Source: Ahniella sp. (GTDB lineage: Bacteria > Pseudomonadota > Gammaproteobacteria > Xanthomonadales > Ahniellaceae). Taken from it: 17,751 nt of DNA. The notes under the pieces are model-generated. The model made no database searches and had not been told where the DNA came from. It saw only the letters and a list, made by a program, of their open reading frames with translations. The stretch spans positions 1 through 17,751 of the forward strand of contig JADJRU010000037.1 of NCBI GenBank assembly GCA_016712105.1, written 5' to 3'. The number at the start of each line of letters is the position of its first letter. The stretch's first letter is position 1. Shown in pieces: positions 1-7,151 of this stretch. The position numbers were made by a program, and so were the translations under genes.

Positions 1-1192
1 GAAGGTGATGCCATGGGGATCCCTGCATCAGATCGAAGGGCTCCTCGACTTACGTCAGCCCCAGTTCTTCGCCCTGACTAAATGCAGACGCTGCCGCGCA
101 GGCTCAGCACCAGCATCTGGATCAGCACCGCGAAGTCGTCGGAGGCATGGTCACCGCCCCAACGGGTGCGAACCCTCGCGACATCGTGGTTCGATACGGC
201 CCAGCATGGCCAGCCGTTCTTCAGTTGCGATTCCAGGCGGCCGACGGTGTTCGCCAGGTATGCGGAACTGGAATCGGTTGTCAGCAATTCGAAGCTATAA
301 CCCATGTGCAGGCGCCGGGCTCCGGGGTGTATTCGGCGGTGGTCGCCAGTGAATCTTCCGAGGAGATTTCGCCGAGGCTCACGCGCGCGTCGTAACGGTC
401 GAGCAGGGACCGCAAGCGCTCAAGGAACGGCAGATTTTCGGGTTGTGTATTGTTGAAGTGGTGGTACTGGAACGCGTAGGGATTGTCCGGGCTGAAACCG
501 CGCCCGGTGCGCAGGTGTTCGGGCTTCGGCGGGTTGTCGCGCAAGGCGCGGTCATGGAAGCAGAAATTGATGGCATCGAGACGGAACCCGTCGACGCCCC
601 GGTCCAGCCAGAACTGCACGTTGTCGAGTGTGGCCTGCTGGACTTCCGGGTGATGGAAGTTGAGGTCGGGCTGCGAGGTCAGGAAATTGTGCAGGTAATA
701 CTGGCCACGCCGCGGTTCCCATTGCCAGGCCACACCGCCGAACAGTGACAGCCAGTTGTTCGGCGGCGAACCGTCCGGCTTGGCGTCGGCCCAGACGTAC
801 CAGTCGGCCTTGGCGTTGTTGCGGCTCTCGCGACTTTCAAGGAACCACGGGTGTTCGGCAGAGGTATGGCTGAGCACCTGGTCGATGATGATCCGGAGCC
901 CCAGAGTGTGGGCACGCTCGATCAGGCGGTCGAAATCCGCCAGGGTGCCGAACATCGGATCCACGTCGCGGTAGTCGGCGATGTCGTAGCCGAAATCGGC
1001 CATGGGTGACTTGAAGAATGGCGAGATCCAGATGGCATCAACGCCCAGGCTCTGGATGTAATCGAGACGCGCAAGGATGCCCGGCAAATCGCCGATGCCG
1101 TCGCCGTTCGTATCCTGGAAACTGCGCGGATAGACCTGATAGATCACCGCACCTTTCCACCATGGCATCCCTTCCATCTGCTTCATCGCCAA
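1..1192 (-). pseudogene. GH13 alpha-glucosidase (oligo-alpha-glucosidase type), broken by frameshifts and a stop; 3' end outside window
   Basis: Expected to be a cytoplasmic enzyme that cleaves maltose and maltodextrins to glucose. The first frame (1192 down to about 325) opens with a GH13 N-terminus (WWKGAVIYQVYPRSF), then the FGYDIADY region, the QVLSHTS block, nucleophile Asp206 in DGFRLDAINF and acid/base Glu275 in LGEISSED. The frame is lost at about 320-327: one missing base restores T-P-G-A-R-R-L-H-M-G-Y-S-F-E-L-L, and the family's SNHDVARVRTRW motif (third catalytic Asp at 183-185) follows in that second frame. One extra base at 78 then interrupts VCIYQGEELGL, and a TAA at 50-52 replaces an expected Glu codon. 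Start is TTG 1192 or, more likely, ATG 1186; GGAGG and AAGGG lie upstream. It diverges from the symporter operon and shares its operator region. Subfamily (GH13_23-like) is judged from motifs only. Whether it is decayed or misread is unresolved. Confidence 0.85.
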
Positions 1193-1251
1193 ACCCTTGT
1201 GTCCTCCGATTGGCGGAAGCCTAAAACGAATGCCGCTTTCTGCCTCTGATC

Positions 1252-1268
1252 TGCAAACGTATTCATGC
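1252..1268. promoter_or_regulatory. Candidate LacI-family operator, copy 1
   Basis: TGCAAACGTATTCATGC occurs here and again, identically, at 10004-10020. Its first 14 bases fit TG-n-A-n-A-CG-T-n-T-n-CA, an imperfect palindrome around a central CG as in LacI-family operators. It sits in the 143-bp divergent region between the alpha-glucosidase and the symporter operon, 84 nt upstream of the symporter ATG. The likely ligand is the LacI-family protein encoded at 5740-6804. The repeat and its symmetry are seen; the binding is inferred. No convincing -35/-10 pair could be assigned around it. Confidence 0.7.
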
Positions 1269-1335
1269 CATCCGGCCCTCGCCCGGCGATAGTTTGCACT
1301 CCGCAGATTCTAATGCTCATGCCTGGGAGGGCACC

Positions 1336-2730
1336 ATGCTGGACTTCGGGACACGAGGCTCGGTGTTTCTGGGTTTGACGGCGCTTGTCGCCGTGTTGAC
1401 CTGGTGGAAATGCCGGGGGGCCCAACACGTTACCGATGGCTCGAAAGAGTATTTCCTGGCAGGAGGTGGATTGGCTTGGCCTTATGTCGCGGGCTCGTTG
1501 TTGCTGACGAACATCAGCGCCGAACAGATTGTCGGGATGAATGGCGCGCAGGCGCTGGTCGTGGCCTGGTGGGAATTCGGTGCGATTGCCGGACTGCTGG
1601 TGCTCGCGCACGTGCTGGTGCCGATGTACTACCGCTACCAGTGCACCACGACCACGGAACTGCTCGAACGCCGTTTCGGAGACGCCGGCATTCGCAGTGT
1701 CGTGTCCATTCTGTTCCTGTTGGGTTACCTGTTCATCCTGCTGCCGGTGGTGTTGTACACCGGCGCCGTGTTCATGAAATCGATGTTCAGCCTGCCGTAT
1801 TCGATCGTCGAGATTTCCATCGCCTTTGCGATCGCCGGATTTCTTTATGCCGCATTCGGCGGTCTCCGCGCGATCGCCATCTCGGATACCTACAACGGCA
1901 TCGGCTTGCTGATCATGGGCCTCACCGTCACCTGGTTTGCCTTCAAGGCTGTCGACTTCGACCTGTCCGGAATTCCCGCCGAGCGCACGGCGCTGTTCGG
2001 TGGCAACAGTTCGGACATTCCCTGGCATACCTTGCTCACCGGCATGGTGTTCATCCACATCTTCTACTGGGCCACGAACATGGTCATCGTTCAGCGCGCA
2101 CTCGCGGCCGGTTCGGTGCGTGAGGCGCAGAAGGGCATCTATGCCGCCGCTGCGTTCAAGATCGTGTTGCCGTTTGTGGTGGTTATTCCCGGATTGATCG
2201 CCTACAAGATGTTCGGCCCGGTCGGGGATCAGGCCTATGGCAAACTGGTCGCCGCCGTGCTGCCACCGTGGTTGTCGGGTGCATTTGCAGCGGTGATTTT
2301 CGGGGCTGTGTTGTCGACGTTCAATTCGACCCTGAACTCGGCCTCCGCGCTGTACACCTGCGACCTGCACGTGAAATACGTGAATCCGCAGGCGAACATG
2401 AAAAGGATCGGGCAGTGGGTGGCGGTGGTCTACACGATCGTGCCGGTCCTCATGGTGCCCCTGTTCGCCGACGCGCGGAGCATCATCGACCTGCTCCAGA
2501 AACTCAACGGGCTTTACTCCATGCCGGTGCTGGCGATCTTCCTGGTCGCGGTCATCTTCGGCGATCGTGTGCTTGGCCTCGCCGCGCGGTGGGGTTTGCT
2601 GTTTGGTGCGGCTCTGTATGCCGTGTTCACGTTCGTGTGGTCGCCGCTGCACTACATCCACCTGATGTTCATCACGCTGGTATTGACGGTAGCCTTCATT
2701 CTCGGCCTGTCCCGGCTGATCCGTCGCTGA
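1336..2730 (+). CDS. Sodium:solute symporter (SSS family, SGLT-like sugar transporter)
   Basis: A 464-aa inner-membrane protein of the solute:sodium symporter family, expected to import a sugar with Na+. It shows SGLT-type signatures: SLLLTNISAEQIVGMNG at residues 54-70, WATNMVIVQRALAAGSVREA around 245-264, and the Ser/Thr-rich STFNSTLNSASALYTCDL at 327-344, in the helix that forms the Na2 site in this family. The hydrophobic segments suggest a dozen or so helices; the length is a little below that of vSGLT-type members. ATG 1336 is chosen because GGGAGG (1325-1330) lies 5 nt upstream; an upstream TTG at 1294 would add residues unlike the family N-terminus. First gene of an operon, 13 nt ahead of the MFS gene. 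The substrate (glucose, maltose or other) cannot be read from sequence. Confidence 0.88.
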   Translation: MLDFGTRGSVFLGLTALVAVLTWWKCRGAQHVTDGSKEYFLAGGGLAWPYVAGSLLLTNISAEQIVGMNGAQALVVAWWEFGAIAGLLVLAHVLVPMYYRYQCTTTTELLERRFGDAGIRSVVSILFLLGYLFILLPVVLYTGAVFMKSMFSLPYSIVEISIAFAIAGFLYAAFGGLRAIAISDTYNGIGLLIMGLTVTWFAFKAVDFDLSGIPAERTALFGGNSSDIPWHTLLTGMVFIHIFYWATNMVIVQRALAAGSVREAQKGIYAAAAFKIVLPFVVVIPGLIAYKMFGPVGDQAYGKLVAAVLPPWLSGAFAAVIFGAVLSTFNSTLNSASALYTCDLHVKYVNPQANMKRIGQWVAVVYTIVPVLMVPLFADARSIIDLLQKLNGLYSMPVLAIFLVAVIFGDRVLGLAARWGLLFGAALYAVFTFVWSPLHYIHLMFITLVLTVAFILGLSRLIRR

Positions 2731-2743
2731 CCTGGAGCTACCG

Positions 2744-4128
2744 ATGTCCGTTTCCCCAACCCAATCGGCCGCAGGTGGTCTGCACCGTCCGGCATTGAAC
2801 TTCTGGCAAATCTGGAACATGTCGTTCGGATTCCTCGGGATCCAGTTCGGATTCGCGCTGCAAGGCGGATTCATGTCGCGAATCTTCCAGACGCTGGGCG
2901 CCGAAAAAGACGCGCTGCCGCTGCTGTGGATCGCGGCGCCGCTCACCGGGCTGCTCGTCCAGCCGATCATCGGGTATCTGAGTGATCGGACCTGGCATCC
3001 GCTGCTCGGCAGGCGACGACCGTATTTCCTGGTCGGTGCCGTCCTCAGTTCCCTGGCGCTGCTGGTGATGCCGCATTCGCCGACGCTCTGGATGGCGGCT
3101 GGGGTTGTTGTGGGTGATGGATGCCTCGATCAACATCAGCATGGAGCCGTTCCGTGCGCTCGTGGCCGACAAGTTGCCCGAGCAGCAACGGTCCTATGGT
3201 TTTGTACTGCAGACCTTGATCATCGGTATCGGGACCTGGGTCGCGAGCAGCTTGCCCTGGCTCGTCAACCAGATGGGCGTGTCGAATGAAGCTGCGCCCG
3301 GCGTGGTGCCGCAGTCGGTCCAGGTGGCGTTTGCGATTGGCGCTGCAGTCTTCATGGGATCGATCCTGGTCACCGTGTTCACCACTCGCGAGTATCCGCC
3401 CGAACAGCACAGTGGTTCGGCGTCCAAGTTGATCCGGCCGAATTTTTTCGCGGACATCACACGACATCCTGCACATGCCTTCGCAGATGAAGCGCATCGG
3501 CGTCGTTCAGTTCTTTTCGTGGCTGGCATTCTTTTCGATGTGGATCATGGCGACACCGGCGTTGACCGAAAAAGTATTCGATGCACCGGCGCCGAACCCG
3601 GCCTTGTTCGACTTGTCCATTCCGGTCCAGGCGGCGGCTTTTGCGCAGGCGAATGGCGCATTCCAGTCGGCTGCCGACCTGGTTGGCGTCTACATGGGTT
3701 ATTACGGACTGTCTTCGATGCTGGTGGCCTTGTTGTTGAGCCTCTATGCAGCGCGGCGCCCGCTCAACTGCCGGTTGGTGCACTTCGTATCGCTGACCCT
3801 TGGCGGGCTCGGCTTTCTATCGATGGCCGTGATCGATGATCCGAAGTGGCTGATCGGTTCGTTCTGTCTGATCGGCGTGGCCTGGGCGAGCATTCTGTCG
3901 ATGCCGTATGCCTTGTTGGCCGGCTCGGTCCCGCCGGAAAAGATGGGCGGGTACATGGGGATCTTCAACATGTTCATCGTCCTGCCGCAAATCCTTGCCG
4001 CCACCGCCCTCGGCCCGATCATCCGCGAACAGTTCGGCAATCAGTCGATCACGGCCATGATGATCAGTGGCGGCAGTCTGATTCTGGCCGGGCTCTGCCT
4101 GACGTTCGTGCGCGAGAAAACCAAATGA
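2744..4128 (+). pseudogene. MFS maltose/oligosaccharide transporter (SLC45-like) with two frameshifts
   Basis: An inner-membrane MFS carrier of the type found in maltose loci of Xanthomonads, Caulobacter and Bacteroidetes. The N-terminus carries FWQIWNMSFGFLGIQFGFAL and the loop motif GYLSDRTWHPLLGRRRPYF. Three consecutive frames encode one protein: 2744 to about 3104, about 3105 to 3460, and about 3460 to 4128. At 3101-3104 a GGGG run has one base too many; with GGG the text reads A-A-G-L-L-W-V-M-D-A-S-I-N. Near 3457-3463 one extra base, or two missing, separates FFADI from HDILHMPSQMKRIGVVQFF. Undoing both gives about 460 aa, the usual family size. GGAG lies 7 nt before ATG 2744, and the stop overlaps the next start (ATGA). 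If the lesions are real only a 120-residue N-terminal fragment is made; if they are read errors the gene is normal. Confidence 0.88.
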
Positions 4129-5801
4129 TGACCCGTGAACTTGCCCTGTGTCTGATCCTGGCCACCACCGCCAGTGTGTCTGCTGCCGAAGAATCCGAAT
4201 CGTTCTACGGCACACTCGAACCCTTCGCGTCTGAAGCGGTGTATTTCGTGCTGACCGATCGCTTCGTGAATGGCGACACGCGGAACGACCAGCGCGACCA
4301 GGGTGGCGCGTTTCCAACGTTCGACCGGCCGACTCCTGGCGGGCCCGAAGGCCAGACCGACAATGTCGGGTATCTCGGCGGCGACTTCCGCGGCGTGCTG
4401 GATCACGCGGACTACATCCGTGAAATGGGATTCAGCTCGGTCTGGATCACGCCGATCATCGACAATCCCGACGAGGCGTTCACCGGAGGTGAGCCGGTGG
4501 TCTGGGGCGGCATGTTCACGGATCGTGGGAAGACTGGCTACCACGGCTATTGGGGCGTCAATTTCTGGAAAGTGGATGAGCATTTGCCGAGCGCCAATCT
4601 CGGCTTCCCGGAGTTCACCGCGCGTATGCGCGAACGTGGCCTCAAGACCGTACTCGATATCGTGGCGAACCATGGCTCGCCTTCGTTCACGATGCCGGTC
4701 GATCAACCCGGTTATGGCGAAGTCTACGGCCGGGATGGGCAGTTGCTCGCCGACCATCAGAACCTGCTGCCCGAACAACTGAGGCCGGATCAGGAACCCC
4801 TGCACGCGTTCTTTCATGCGAAACAGGATCTGGTGCAGTTATCGAACTTCGACGAGCAGAATCCTGCGGTGGTCGATTACCTCGTGGATACCTATCTTCA
4901 CTGGATTGATCAGGGTGCGGCGGCATTCCGCATCGATACGATCCGGCATGTGCCGATGCCGTTCTGGCAGACGTTCACGCAGCGCATCCGCGCCAAACAT
5001 CCGGGTTTCTTCATGTTCGGCGAGGCATTCGACTACAAGGCCAAGAACATCGCGCCGTTTACGCATCCGGATCAGGCCGGCGTCAGCGTGCTCGATTTTC
5101 CGCTGAAGAAAGCGCTCGACGAGGTGTTCAGTCGAACAGAGGGTGACTTCAAGCGTCTGCGCAAACCGCTGTACCTGACCCGCGGGCCATACGCGAACCC
5201 GTATGACCTGATGACGTTTTACGACAACCATGACATGGCGCGCATGGATGCCGATGACGAGGGTTTCATCGATGCGCACAACTGGCTGTTCACGGCGCGC
5301 GGGATCCCGGTGATCTACTACGGGTCGGAGTCGGGGTTCATGCGGGGCACGGCCGAACATGCCGGAAATCGAAACTACTTTGGTACCCAGGGTATCCGGG
5401 ATGCCATGAACCATCCGATCCGCGTCAATCTGGCGCGTGTGGCCCGCGTTCGCGCGGCCACCCCGGCTCTGCAGCGAGGCCTGCAGGTCAACCTGGAGTT
5501 GAAGGGCGATCGTGCGGCGTTCCTGCGTGTCCTGCAGCATGACGGGGTGGCGCAGACCGCGTTGGTCCTGCTCAACAAGGGCGATACGGCGACGACATTC
5601 GATCTGAAACGAGGGCTCCAGACGGGCGTCTGGCGTGATGCGCTGGCGAGCGACGAGTCGGCGACCCTCGCCGTGAGCGGCCGGATCAAGATCGAGGTGC
5701 CCGCGCATGGCCTGCGGGTATTCGTGCTCGATGCGCCAGTCAGCGACCGGGCTTTACGTTCGCAGTTGCGACGAGCGATGCGCCACAAGAACGGCGGATG
5801 A
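4125..5801 (+). CDS. Secreted GH13 alpha-amylase/cyclomaltodextrinase-like enzyme
   Basis: A 558-aa glycoside hydrolase of family 13 with an N-terminal signal peptide (MMTRELALCLILATTASVSA, cleavage near residue 20), so probably periplasmic, cutting alpha-1,4 bonds in starch fragments. Motifs in order: AVYFVLTDRFVNGD (38-51), DIVANH (178-183), FRIDTIRH with nucleophile Asp271, MFGEAF with acid/base Glu300, and YDNHD with stabiliser Asp370, followed by GIPVIYYGSE. A small beta domain with few signatures ends the protein. Start ATG 4125 overlaps the stop of the MFS gene (ATGA), implying translational coupling; ATG 4128 is the alternative, and there is no strong ribosome site. Its 3' end overlaps the convergent LacI gene by 62 bp. 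Exact specificity (amylase, neopullulanase or glucanotransferase) cannot be decided here. Confidence 0.9.
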   Translation: MMTRELALCLILATTASVSAAEESESFYGTLEPFASEAVYFVLTDRFVNGDTRNDQRDQGGAFPTFDRPTPGGPEGQTDNVGYLGGDFRGVLDHADYIREMGFSSVWITPIIDNPDEAFTGGEPVVWGGMFTDRGKTGYHGYWGVNFWKVDEHLPSANLGFPEFTARMRERGLKTVLDIVANHGSPSFTMPVDQPGYGEVYGRDGQLLADHQNLLPEQLRPDQEPLHAFFHAKQDLVQLSNFDEQNPAVVDYLVDTYLHWIDQGAAAFRIDTIRHVPMPFWQTFTQRIRAKHPGFFMFGEAFDYKAKNIAPFTHPDQAGVSVLDFPLKKALDEVFSRTEGDFKRLRKPLYLTRGPYANPYDLMTFYDNHDMARMDADDEGFIDAHNWLFTARGIPVIYYGSESGFMRGTAEHAGNRNYFGTQGIRDAMNHPIRVNLARVARVRAATPALQRGLQVNLELKGDRAAFLRVLQHDGVAQTALVLLNKGDTATTFDLKRGLQTGVWRDALASDESATLAVSGRIKIEVPAHGLRVFVLDAPVSDRALRSQLRRAMRHKNGG

Positions 5802-6804
5802 TCAGGCGGGCCGGGAGCATGGCGTTCTCGGCCGGCCGCTTTTTTTCGATCAGATTGATCAAGGTGGCCACCATCAACTCACCGGCCAGTCGCGTGTCCT
5901 GCAGAACGGTGGTGAGCGGAGGATTGGTGAAACTTGCCATCGGGATATCGTCGAAACCGACCACGGCAATGTCATCGGGCACACGCATGCCGCGTTCGCT
6001 CAGCGCGCGCATGGCGCCGATCGCAATCAAATCACTGGCGGCAAACACAGCGTCGAAAGGTTTGCCCCGCGCAAGCAAGGTAGCCATGGCGGCGTGACCG
6101 ACTTGTTCGGTTGAATCGGCCGCGGTGACCAGCAGGTCGGCCGAAGGCTTGAGTCGGGCGGCCTTCAGCGCATCCACGTAGCCGCGGTGGCGGTCCAGGA
6201 ATTCCGGGCAGTGCAGCGAGGCATCGCCGATGAACGCGATCCGCTTGCGGCCTTGGCGGATCAGGTGTTCGGTCAGCAATCGTCCACCCTGGACATTGTC
6301 GCAGCCGACCGTCAAGCCGGCTTGACCGGGCACACTCGGGCCCCAGCGAACAAAATGTGTGCCTTGTTCGGCCAGCTTCGAAAGTTTGCTCTCGGACGTG
6401 AGGTAATCGCCGTATCCAAGCAGGATCAGGCCATCAGCCTTGTGGCTGTCCTGATAGTCGGCGTGCCAATCATCGGAGAGCTGCTGGAACGAGATCAGCA
6501 GATCGTATCCGGCGCGGGCACAACTGCGCGTGATCGACGCGAGCATCGACATGAAGAACGGATTGATCAGCGAGTCGTCTGACGTCGGGTCTTCGAACAA
6601 CAGTACTGCCAGAGTCTCGGCTTGCTGACGGCGCAGACTGGAGGCGTGTTTGTCGACCTTGTAATTGATCTCTTTGGCGATCGCCTTGATCTTTCGGCGG
6701 GTGTCTTCGCTGACCAATGGGCTGTCACGCAACGCACGCGACACCGTTGCCTGCGAAACGCCGGCGCGGTAGGCGATGTCGAATGAGGTCGGTTTGCCCT
6801 TCAT
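5740..6804 (-). CDS. LacI-family transcriptional regulator, probable maltose regulon repressor
   Basis: A 354-aa cytoplasmic DNA-binding regulator. Residues 7-27 form the LacI helix-turn-helix (SFDIAYRAGVSQATVSRAL), residues 45-60 the hinge region (NYKVDKHASSLRR), and the rest a sugar-binding periplasmic-protein-like domain with the family's AVVGFDDIPMASFTNPPLTT segment. Placed between the two halves of the maltodextrin locus, it is the natural candidate to bind the twin 17-bp sites at 1252 and 10004 and to respond to maltose or a maltodextrin. No copy of that site lies at its own promoter, so autoregulation is not evident. ATG 6804 has no good ribosome site; a CAATAG hexamer ends about 8 nt before it, so leaderless translation is possible but unproved. 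Its 3' end overlaps the GH13 gene tail to tail. Confidence 0.9.
   Translation of the reverse strand: MKGKPTSFDIAYRAGVSQATVSRALRDSPLVSEDTRRKIKAIAKEINYKVDKHASSLRRQQAETLAVLLFEDPTSDDSLINPFFMSMLASITRSCARAGYDLLISFQQLSDDWHADYQDSHKADGLILLGYGDYLTSESKLSKLAEQGTHFVRWGPSVPGQAGLTVGCDNVQGGRLLTEHLIRQGRKRIAFIGDASLHCPEFLDRHRGYVDALKAARLKPSADLLVTAADSTEQVGHAAMATLLARGKPFDAVFAASDLIAIGAMRALSERGMRVPDDIAVVGFDDIPMASFTNPPLTTVLQDTRLAGELMVATLINLIEKKRPAENAMLPARLIIRRSCGASLVATANVKPGR
5806..5846 (+). terminator. Possible rho-independent terminator of the symporter-MFS-amylase operon
   Basis: Five bases after the GH13 stop a GC-rich imperfect hairpin (GCGGGCCGGGAG at 5806-5817 against CTCGGCCGGCCGC at 5827-5839, with small bulges and a 9-nt loop) is followed by seven T (5840-5846). 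It lies inside the 3' coding part of the opposing LacI gene, where the T run is read as lysine codons. The bulged stem makes the call moderate. Confidence 0.5.
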
Positions 6805-6968
6805 GTCCGGCTATTGTGACCGGCAAATGACCGCGGCGGAAGGTGTTTCGGAACCCGGGCGCGGCGCTGCAGAAATTGAATGGGAGGGGTGATTCGGTTC
6901 TCGCGGGAATGACAGGGTGGGGCGTTGTGGTCCGCCGGAAGGGGTGCCCGATGCTGATGAAAGTGCTG

Positions 6969-7064
6969 TCATTGCGAGCCCGGAGGGCGCGGCAATCTCG
7001 CTCTTGTGAGGGCGCGAGGCAAGCACGAGATTGCCGCGTCGCTTCGCTCCTCGCGAAGACGACC
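6969..7064. repeat. Palindromic intergenic repeat element (REP/MITE-like)
   Basis: The left arm starts GTCATTGCGAG and runs through GCGGCAATCTCG (6969-7001). The right arm starts CGAGATTGCCGCG (7027) and ends in GAAGACGAC (7064); the two are largely complementary. Repeats of the form TCATTGCGAG...CAATCTCG / CGAGATTG...CGAAGCGA are familiar intergenic palindromes in many proteobacterial genomes. The inner arms pair perfectly over about 12 bp; the outer arms are degenerate. No open reading frame or transposase is associated. Confidence 0.65.
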
Positions 7065-7095
7065 AGGAGGCAGATCCCGCCCTCGAATCCGAGGC

Positions 7096-7124
7096 AAAAA
7101 AAACCCGCTCGGTGAGGAGCGGGT
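7096..7124 (-). terminator. Rho-independent terminator of the TonB-dependent receptor gene
   Basis: Read on the minus strand, ACCCGCTC (7124-7117) pairs perfectly with GAGCGGGT (7110-7103) around a 6-nt loop, followed by a run of seven more T (7102-7096). It begins 28 nt past the receptor stop codon. Confidence 0.88.
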
Positions 7125-7151
7125 CAAAGGTTTCACGTGACGTTGGTTCGA

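Larger units (their letters stand above)
6805..7151. other. Intergenic region of 347 bp without a gene
   Basis: Between the LacI start and the receptor stop no credible coding frame is seen. It contains the LacI promoter region, a GC-rich stretch at about 6880-6940 including TCGCGGGAATGACAGG that resembles half of a common intergenic repeat, the inverted repeat at 6969-7064, and the receptor terminator at 7096-7124. No match to the 17-bp operator was found here. Confidence 0.7.

Noticed and set aside
1291..1297. AGTTTGC resembling half of the LacI operator
   Set aside because: Only a half-site, with no partner arm and no equivalent near the second operator.
1183..2970. Minus-strand open frame of 595 codons
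   Set aside because: Antisense shadow of the symporter and MFS genes: Arg/His/Gln-rich with no recognisable fold, and it overlaps the divergent regulatory region.
3846..4124. Upstream extension of the GH13 frame beginning at 4125
   Set aside because: It lies within the MFS coding region, and the signal peptide starts at 4125-4128, coupled to the MFS stop.
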